Shown: positions 1 to 3,827 of the stretch, one piece after another
How the letters are laid out: every line of letters begins with the position of its first letter
Numbering within the stretch: the first letter of the stretch is position 1
The notes under the pieces: generated by a model
Told to the model about the DNA's origin: nothing
Seen by the model: the letters and a program-made list of their open reading frames with translations, nothing else
The model's database searches: none
Assembly (NCBI GenBank): GCA_018377375.1
Contig: JAGZZN010000068.1
Location: forward strand, 1 to 8,456
Reading direction: 5' to 3'
DNA: 8,456 bases
Origin: Streptococcus parasanguinis
Lineage (GTDB): Bacteria; Bacillota; Bacilli; Lactobacillales; Streptococcaceae
Program-made: the position numbers and the translations under genes

Positions 1-516
1 GGGGAGCCAGATTATAGTATGCTTGATAAACTTGAAAATCCGCAACTCTATAGTGGTTTTGGTCGTGATTTAGCACCATTGACAGGAAAAGGTCGCAGTC
101 TGGCAAAAGAAGTTGCTAAAACCGCATGTTTTGGAAAGGCAGAGATTATTATTTCATCGTCTGTGACGAGGGCTTTAGAAACAGCACATTATATAGCAGT
201 TGAAACAGGATTGGACTTATTTGTGGAGCCGTTTTTTCATGAGTGGCGTCCAGACTTAGATGGCACTAACTCTGATTTAACTAGTGTATTGGTAGCTCAT
301 GAATATTATCTAAAACATCAAGGAGGTTTATCTGAAGATTCTCCTTATCGCTATGAAACTGATCTAGAGATGCGTCATCGTTTTTTAAGAGCTTTGGAAA
401 AATATAAAAATTATAAAACTATTATCATTGTAACTCACGGAATGCTCATGCGCCAGTTTGTGCCAAATGAGAAGATTGATTTTTGTCAAGTGATTGAGTG
501 TGAGATAGAGATTTAG
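1..516 (+). CDS. Histidine phosphatase family protein, copy A (5' end cut by window)
   Basis: Histidine phosphatase (phosphoglycerate mutase-like) superfamily, probably a small cytoplasmic phosphatase; the substrate is unknown. The frame is open from base 1. Alignment to copy B (909-1424) puts the first visible codon (Gly) at residue 9, directly after the RH of the catalytic RHG motif, so the true start lies about 24 bases outside the window. The ATG at 19 is internal. Visible family marks are the RHG-following GEP, SSSVTRALETA (the SSxxxRAxxTA signature), an FHEW segment with the conserved acidic residue, and the second catalytic histidine in VTHGMLMR near the end. Compared with copy B it has a four-residue insertion near the N-terminus and is only about half identical by eye, until the last 24 residues, which match exactly. 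It ends 13 bases before a truncated radA. This is probably the locus-typical copy, since it keeps the family's Gly after the second His. Confidence 0.88.
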   Translation, partial: GEPDYSMLDKLENPQLYSGFGRDLAPLTGKGRSLAKEVAKTACFGKAEIIISSSVTRALETAHYIAVETGLDLFVEPFFHEWRPDLDGTNSDLTSVLVAHEYYLKHQGGLSEDSPYRYETDLEMRHRFLRALEKYKNYKTIIIVTHGMLMRQFVPNEKIDFCQVIECEIEI

Positions 517-678
517 AAAGAGGTTTATCATCGCTAAGAAAAAAACGACATTTATTTGTCAAAATTGTGCCTACAATTCACCCAAATACCTAGGGCGCTG
601 TCCCAACTGTGGTTCTTGGTCTTCTTTTGTTGAGGAGGTTGAGGTTGCAGAGGTCAAGAATGCGTGTGTGTCCTTGAC
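442..678 (+). repeat. Direct repeat, left copy (phosphatase 3' end + radA 5' end)
   Basis: This segment matches 1350-1586 at a constant offset of 908 bp. It covers the last 24 codons of the phosphatase, the intergenic SD sequence and the first ~49 codons of radA. Counted by hand, nearly all differences are third-position synonymous changes (for example TGT/TGC, TAC/TAT, CCC/CCT, GAG/GAA). The exception is one radA codon, TGT here against CGG there (Cys for Arg46). Similarity falls off sharply on the left at 442 and ends on the right at the G7 run (679-685). Confidence 0.93.
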
Positions 679-745
679 GGGGGGGAAAAGACAGAAAGAA
701 GAAATTTGCGACCGGCTTGCTGCTTGTATCTTCTCGTATCTTTGA
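530..745 (+). pseudogene. radA: Truncated radA 5' fragment (orphan zinc-finger end)
   Basis: From the ATC at 530 the frame reproduces the RadA N-terminus: AKKKTTFICQNC, then CPNCGSW. This is the complete four-cysteine zinc finger (CxxC...CxxC) that begins RadA. The match runs to VSLTG at about residue 50. There a run of seven G replaces the ACAGGTG of the intact gene and adds two bases, after which the frame reads unrelated sequence to a TGA at 743-745 (71 residues). The RecA-like ATPase and Lon-like domains are absent, so no helicase can be made. The SD (AAAGAGG) and ATC start are the same as in the intact copy, so a short zinc-finger peptide could in principle be translated. It most likely marks an old recombination junction. 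Confidence 0.88.
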
Positions 746-887
746 GAAGCGTCGGGCTTCTTGCTTTAATAATCCAGATTTAAAAGATTTTTTAGAGGAA
801 AACGGTGCTAAAAGCATAGAGTTTATAGGGGTAGATGGCAATGGCTGTGTTAAGGCTTCCGTTTTGGCAGCTACCAAGGAGAATTAA
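702..887 (+). pseudogene. C-terminal remnant of an isochorismatase-like cysteine hydrolase
   Basis: Read in the frame ending with TAA at 885-887, this stretch gives RIFEKRRASCFNNPDLKDFL, then GAKSIEFIGVDGNGCVKAS. This resembles the middle-to-late part of isochorismatase-like cysteine hydrolases (the nicotinamidase family): the K.r.SaF.n.dL..fL segment, followed by the GVd...CV.a strand-helix turn that carries the catalytic Cys. The N-terminal half, with the catalytic Asp and the usual D-x-Q start, is missing. The frame also ends about 10 residues after the Cys, earlier than the family norm. There is no start codon or SD of its own; the frame is blocked upstream by a TGA at 675. It sits between the radA fragment and phosphatase copy B and was probably brought in with copy B. 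The family call rests on motif recognition only. Confidence 0.55.
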
Positions 888-908
888 TAGTTTTATGGGG
901 ATCTTAAT

Positions 909-1424
909 ATGAAAATTATTTTTATCCGTCACGGGGAGCCAAATTACCGTGAGTTAGAGGAGCGTTCCTATACTGGATTCGGGATAGATTTGGCACCCTT
1001 ATCTGAGAAAGGAAGACAACAAGCTCAGGAACTTTGCAAAAATCCTTTGTTTGGCTCAGCTGATATCCTGGTGTCTTCTGCAGTGACGCGAGCTTTAGAA
1101 ACGGCTTTTTATGTATCCTGTGCTACTGGCCTTCCTTTGAGGGTAGAGCCATTATTGCATGAATGGCAGGTTTATGAAACAGGTATAGAGAACTTTGAAA
1201 CAGCTAGATGTCTGTTTTTAGAAAACAAGGGGGAGTTGCTCCCAAATTCTCCTGTTCAATATGAGACAGCTGTAGAGATGAAGTCTCGTTTTCTAGAATG
1301 CATGGCTAAGTATCGGGAACATCAAACTGTGGTAGTTGTAGCCCATCGCATGCTCATGCGCCAGTTTGTGCCAAATGAGAAGATTGATTTTTGCCAAGTG
1401 ATTGAGTGTGAGATAGAGATTTAG
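909..1424 (+). CDS. Histidine phosphatase family protein, copy B
   Basis: A complete 171-residue member of the histidine phosphatase superfamily. The ATG at 909 is supported by a GGGGA SD about 7 bases upstream and by the immediate MKIIFIRHGEP start, with catalytic His8 in the RHG motif. SSAVTRALETA carries the conserved Arg, and LLHEW the acidic residue. The second catalytic His is His146. It is followed by Arg (AHRMLMR), where copy A and most relatives have Gly (HG), which might affect phosphate-pocket geometry; activity cannot be judged from sequence. The last 24 residues are identical to copy A although the rest is about half identical, so the gene looks mosaic. The stop lies 13 bases before the radA ATC start, which suggests co-transcription and perhaps translational coupling. 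The substrate is unknown. Confidence 0.9.
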   Translation: MKIIFIRHGEPNYRELEERSYTGFGIDLAPLSEKGRQQAQELCKNPLFGSADILVSSAVTRALETAFYVSCATGLPLRVEPLLHEWQVYETGIENFETARCLFLENKGELLPNSPVQYETAVEMKSRFLECMAKYREHQTVVVVAHRMLMRQFVPNEKIDFCQVIECEIEI

Positions 1425-1586
1425 AAAGAGGTTTATCATCGCTAAGAAAAAAACGACATTTATTTGTCAAAATTGTGCCTATAATTCACCCAAATACCTA
1501 GGGCGCTGTCCTAACTGTGGTTCTTGGTCTTCCTTTGTCGAGGAAGTCGAGGTTGCTGAGGTGAAGAATGCCCGGGTATCCTTGAC
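1350..1586 (+). repeat. Direct repeat, right copy (phosphatase 3' end + radA 5' end)
   Basis: Partner of 442-678 at +908 bp. This copy leads into the intact radA. The left edge falls exactly after the His146-Arg147 codons of phosphatase B, where similarity to copy A jumps from about half of residues to near identity at the DNA level. That is the signature of a recombination or gene-conversion boundary. Confidence 0.92.
1425..1440 (+). promoter_or_regulatory. radA ribosome-binding site with ATC initiation codon
   Basis: AAAGAGG (1425-1431) lies 6 bases before the ATC at 1438-1440. Reading upstream in the radA frame, an in-frame TAG occurs at 1414-1416. Between it and the conserved AKKK start there is no ATG, GTG, TTG or CTG, only two adjacent ATC codons (1435, 1438). 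The second has ideal SD spacing and sits exactly where RadA homologues have their initiator Met. The same arrangement is present in the truncated copy (517-532). Confidence 0.75.
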
Positions 1587-2796
1587 AGGTGAAAAGACCA
1601 AACCCATGAAATTGGCGGATGTGACCTCTATCAATGTCCATCGGACCAAGACGGAGATGGAGGAATTCAACCGCGTACTTGGAGGCGGTGTCGTCCCAGG
1701 GAGTCTCGTTCTCATCGGGGGAGATCCAGGGATTGGGAAATCGACCCTGCTCCTCCAAGTATCGACCCAGTTGTCTCAAGTAGGAACGGTCCTCTACGTT
1801 AGTGGCGAGGAGTCGGCCCAGCAGATCAAGTTACGGGCAGAGCGCTTGGGGGATATCGACAGTGAGTTTTATCTCTATGCTGAGACCAATATGCAGAGCG
1901 TGCGAGCAGAAGTGGAACGCATCCAACCAGACTTTCTTATCATCGACTCTATTCAGACCATTATGTCTCCTGAAATTTCAGGGGTCCAGGGATCGGTTTC
2001 TCAGGTGCGGGAAGTGACGGCAGAGCTCATGCAGTTGGCCAAAACCAATAACATCGCCATCTTCATCGTCGGGCACGTAACAAAGGAAGGAACCTTGGCA
2101 GGTCCTCGGATGCTGGAACATATGGTGGATACGGTCCTCTACTTTGAGGGCGAACGCCACCATACCTTCCGAATTCTGAGAGCAGTCAAGAACCGCTTTG
2201 GCTCCACCAATGAGATTGGGATCTTCGAGATGCAATCAGGTGGGCTGGTCGAAGTTCTTAATCCGAGTCAAGTTTTCCTAGAAGAGCGTTTAGACGGTGC
2301 GACTGGTTCGTCCATCGTAGTGACCATGGAAGGGACACGTCCAATTCTTGCTGAAGTGCAGGCCTTGGTGACACCGACCATGTTTGGAAATGCCAAGCGG
2401 ACGACAACGGGGCTTGATTTTAATCGAGCTAGCCTCATCATGGCAGTGCTAGAAAAACGTGCCGGCTTGCTCCTTCAAAATCAGGATGCCTATCTCAAGT
2501 CTGCAGGTGGTGTCAAACTAGATGAGCCTGCTATCGACCTGGCCGTAGCAGTAGCCATTGCCTCCAGCTATAAGGACAAGCCAACCAATCCGCAGGAGTG
2601 TTTTGTAGGGGAGCTGGGCTTGACCGGAGAAGTCCGCCGAGTCAATCGGATCGAACAACGGATCAATGAAGCTGCTAAGCTCGGTTTCACCAAGATTTAT
2701 GTGCCTAAAAATTCTCTGACGGGGATCACGACACCATCAGGTATCCAAGTGGTCGGTGTGAATACACTAGCTGAAGTCTTGAAGAAAGTATTTTAA
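1438..2796 (+). CDS. radA: DNA repair/recombination protein RadA (Sms), branch-migration helicase
   Basis: RadA is a cytoplasmic hexameric DnaB-type helicase that extends recombination intermediates in repair and, in streptococci, natural transformation. Starting at ATC 1438 the product is 452 residues, the usual family length. The zinc finger is Cys10/Cys13 and Cys24/Cys27. The RecA-like ATPase core has Walker A GGDPGIGKST (~94-103), Walker B LIIDS (~167-171), a GHVTKEG motif (~212-218) and the RadA-specific KNRFG (~251-255). From about 290 to the end is the Lon-protease-like domain, with no sign of protease function. A start at the GTG at 1561 would delete the zinc finger and is rejected. 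It follows phosphatase B by 13 bases and ends 10 bases before a hairpin terminator. The sequence shows no truncation or frameshift. ATC initiation could make expression depend on initiation-factor levels; that is inference. Confidence 0.97.
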   Translation: MAKKKTTFICQNCAYNSPKYLGRCPNCGSWSSFVEEVEVAEVKNARVSLTGEKTKPMKLADVTSINVHRTKTEMEEFNRVLGGGVVPGSLVLIGGDPGIGKSTLLLQVSTQLSQVGTVLYVSGEESAQQIKLRAERLGDIDSEFYLYAETNMQSVRAEVERIQPDFLIIDSIQTIMSPEISGVQGSVSQVREVTAELMQLAKTNNIAIFIVGHVTKEGTLAGPRMLEHMVDTVLYFEGERHHTFRILRAVKNRFGSTNEIGIFEMQSGGLVEVLNPSQVFLEERLDGATGSSIVVTMEGTRPILAEVQALVTPTMFGNAKRTTTGLDFNRASLIMAVLEKRAGLLLQNQDAYLKSAGGVKLDEPAIDLAVAVAIASSYKDKPTNPQECFVGELGLTGEVRRVNRIEQRINEAAKLGFTKIYVPKNSLTGITTPSGIQVVGVNTLAEVLKKVF

Positions 2797-2806
2797 TAGA
2801 AGAAAA

Positions 2807-2844
2807 GAGGCTGGGGCGAAAGTCCTAGCCTCTCAATTGTTTTT
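2807..2844 (+). terminator. Intrinsic terminator after radA
   Basis: A 9-bp stem (2807-2815 with 2824-2832, one G-T pair) and an 8-base loop are followed by TCAATTGTTTTT, a T-rich but interrupted tail. It begins 10 bases past the radA stop and is the left edge of the intergenic repeat. It is probably the end of the phosphatase-radA transcript. Confidence 0.65.
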
Positions 2845-2929
2845 GGATTGTCGAACAAGACGCAGTGGTTGAGTGGGCTCTACTACGCTGATTTCATCAG
2901 CTTTTACAGCCCTGCTCAACTGTGCGGAG

Positions 2930-2987
2930 GTGGGACGACGAAATCGAATTCTAACGAATTACCGATTTCTGTCCCACTCTCTTTTTT
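2930..2987 (+). terminator. Terminator-like hairpin at right edge of intergenic repeat
   Basis: GTGGGAC (2930-2936) pairs with GTCCCAC (2971-2977), and an inner GAAATCG/CGATTTC stem extends the fold. TCTCTTTTTT follows directly. It could act as a second terminator that insulates the carbonic anhydrase promoter about 30 bases further on. Confidence 0.45.
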
Positions 2988-3016
2988 CAGATGTGACAGA
3001 TGACGGGAGATCCTTT

Positions 3017-3045
3017 CTGACAGAAATAGTGAGATGTGGTAAAAT
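3017..3045 (+). promoter_or_regulatory. Carbonic anhydrase promoter, extended -10
   Basis: The -35 is CTGACA (3017-3022), the spacer is 17 bases, and the -10 is TAAAAT (3040-3045), preceded by TGG as an extended -10. The predicted transcription start is near 3052, giving a leader of about 33 bases with AAGGAG (3074-3079) 5 bases before the ATG. No operator is evident. Confidence 0.7.
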
Positions 3046-3084
3046 AATAGATGATTTGAAATTCAAAGGAATAAAGGAGAGACC

Positions 3085-3579
3085 ATGTCTTATTTTGATA
3101 ATTTTTTAACAGCCAACCAAGCTTATGTGGCGTTGCATGGAGACCTCCGTCTTCCGATTAAGCCCAAAACACAAGTCGCCATCGTGACCTGTATGGATTC
3201 CCGCCTTCACGTGGCACCAGCACTGGGCCTGGCTCTTGGAGATGCCCATATTTTGCGGAATGCTGGAGGGCGCGTGACAGATGACATGATCCGCTCCTTG
3301 GTTATTTCCCAGCAACAGATGGGAACCCGCGAAATCGTCGTCTTGCACCATACAGACTGTGGCGCACAAACCTTTGAAAACGAAGCTTTCCGGCAGCATC
3401 TAAAGAAAGAACTGGGAGTAGATGTGGGAGAGCGCGACTTCCTCCCCTTTCAAGATATTGAAGAGAGTGTCCGTGAAGATATGGAGCTTTTAAAAGCTTC
3501 CCCTTTGATTCCAGAGGATGTAGTGATTTCAGGAGCTGTGTATGATGTGGATACCGGATTGATCTCCGAAGTGAAATAA
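3085..3579 (+). CDS. Beta-class carbonic anhydrase
   Basis: A zinc enzyme that interconverts CO2 and bicarbonate in the cytoplasm and supplies bicarbonate for carboxylation reactions. The related pneumococcal enzyme is known to matter for growth at ambient CO2. The product is 164 residues, typical of the short bacterial form. Beta-CA marks are clear: Cys36-x-Asp38-x-Arg40 in TCMDSRL (zinc ligand plus the Asp/Arg dyad), ILRNAGG (57-62), and His89-x-x-Cys92 in HHTDCG as the other zinc ligands. The ATG at 3085 has AAGGAG 5 bases upstream and matches the family N-terminus. It has its own promoter and a strong terminator, so it is monocistronic, although it sits directly behind radA. No catalytic residue is missing. 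Confidence 0.95.
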   Translation: MSYFDNFLTANQAYVALHGDLRLPIKPKTQVAIVTCMDSRLHVAPALGLALGDAHILRNAGGRVTDDMIRSLVISQQQMGTREIVVLHHTDCGAQTFENEAFRQHLKKELGVDVGERDFLPFQDIEESVREDMELLKASPLIPEDVVISGAVYDVDTGLISEVK

Positions 3580-3584
3580 AATAG

Positions 3585-3631
3585 AAGAGTTCAAGAAAAC
3601 AAAACGACTTTGTTTTCTTGAACTCTTTTTT
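3585..3631. terminator. Strong intrinsic terminator after carbonic anhydrase
   Basis: A perfect 19-bp inverted repeat (3585-3603 with 3609-3627) with a 5-base ACGAC loop is followed by TTTTTT on the + strand. An A-rich flank on the other side means it could also stop transcription from the right. It starts 5 bases after the stop codon. Confidence 0.92.
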
Positions 3632-3700
3632 ATTGGCGTAAAAAAATTGAACCAAATAGGAAAAAATGTGACAATTTGGTACAGAATATTAAAAAATATG

Positions 3701-3709
3701 TGGTATAAT
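3701..3709 (+). promoter_or_regulatory. Distal adhesin promoter, extended -10
   Basis: A consensus TATAAT (3704-3709) is preceded by TGG, forming an extended -10. The best -35 at 18-bp spacing (TACAGA, 3680-3685) is weak, which extended -10 promoters can tolerate. Use of it would give a 5' leader of about 110 bases that includes the downstream inverted repeat. The core ATGTGGTA(A/T)AAT resembles the carbonic anhydrase -10 region. Confidence 0.5.
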
Positions 3710-3736
3710 ATGACATTTTAACAAGAATGTTACATT
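3710..3736 (+). promoter_or_regulatory. Degenerate upstream duplicate of the adhesin promoter
   Basis: ATGACA (3710-3715) and TACATT (3731-3736) are spaced only 15 bases apart, which is poor for a sigma-A promoter. The stretch TGAC...CAAGAATGTTACATTTTTATTT parallels the proximal promoter TGAC...CAAGAGTGTTACAATTTTATTT, offset 41-43 bp. It looks like a decayed or alternative copy of the same module. Confidence 0.35.
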
Positions 3737-3750
3737 TTTATTTCGACAGA

Positions 3751-3779
3751 TTGACTCTTGATGTCAAGAGTGTTACAAT
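3751..3779 (+). promoter_or_regulatory. Proximal adhesin promoter with overlapping palindromic operator
   Basis: The -35 is TTGACT (3751-3756), the spacer is 17 bases, and the -10 is TACAAT (3774-3779) with an extended TGT in front. A perfect inverted repeat, ACTCTTGA-TG-TCAAGAGT (3754-3771), spans the end of the -35 and almost the whole spacer, where a repressor dimer would block polymerase. The predicted start is near 3786, leaving a leader of about 42 bases with AAGGAG (3813-3818) 9 bases before the ATG. The regulator cannot be named. Confidence 0.62.
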
Positions 3780-3827
3780 TTTATTTGTATCATGGAATCA
3801 TGAAATATGAAAAAGGAGATCCTATAA

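Larger units (their letters stand above)
2801..2988. repeat. Structured intergenic repeat element (three hairpins)
   Basis: This block of about 185 bp has no credible gene and three consecutive fold-back units. They are 2807-2832 (GAGGCTGGG against CCTAGCCTC), 2861-2926 (imperfect CGCAGTGGTTGAG against CTCAACTGTGCG, enclosing a GCTGAT-TTC-ATCAGC hairpin) and 2930-2977 (GTGGGAC against GTCCCAC, with an inner GAAATCG/CGATTTC stem). The outer hairpins are each followed by T-rich DNA. I recognise the general form from streptococcal intergenic regions, where closely similar sequences recur many times per genome. From this window alone only the folding is shown, and there is one copy. It carries no transposase. 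Confidence 0.6.

Noticed and set aside
590..877. Reverse-strand frame of 95 codons
   Set aside because: It overlaps two recognisable + strand fragments (radA 5' end and cysteine hydrolase), and its translation has no recognisable features.
1561..2796. radA starting at GTG 1561 (411 residues)
   Set aside because: It would remove the conserved four-Cys zinc finger, which is encoded in frame upstream with a proper SD.
2873..3109. Forward frame of 78 codons between radA and carbonic anhydrase
   Set aside because: It covers the hairpin repeat and the carbonic anhydrase promoter, lacks a good SD, and overlaps the carbonic anhydrase start.
3728..3791. Possible WalR-type sites (TGTTAC half-sites)
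   Set aside because: Single half-sites match TGTWAH, but no second half follows at the 5-base spacing needed for a full box; the copies are better explained as parts of -10 elements.
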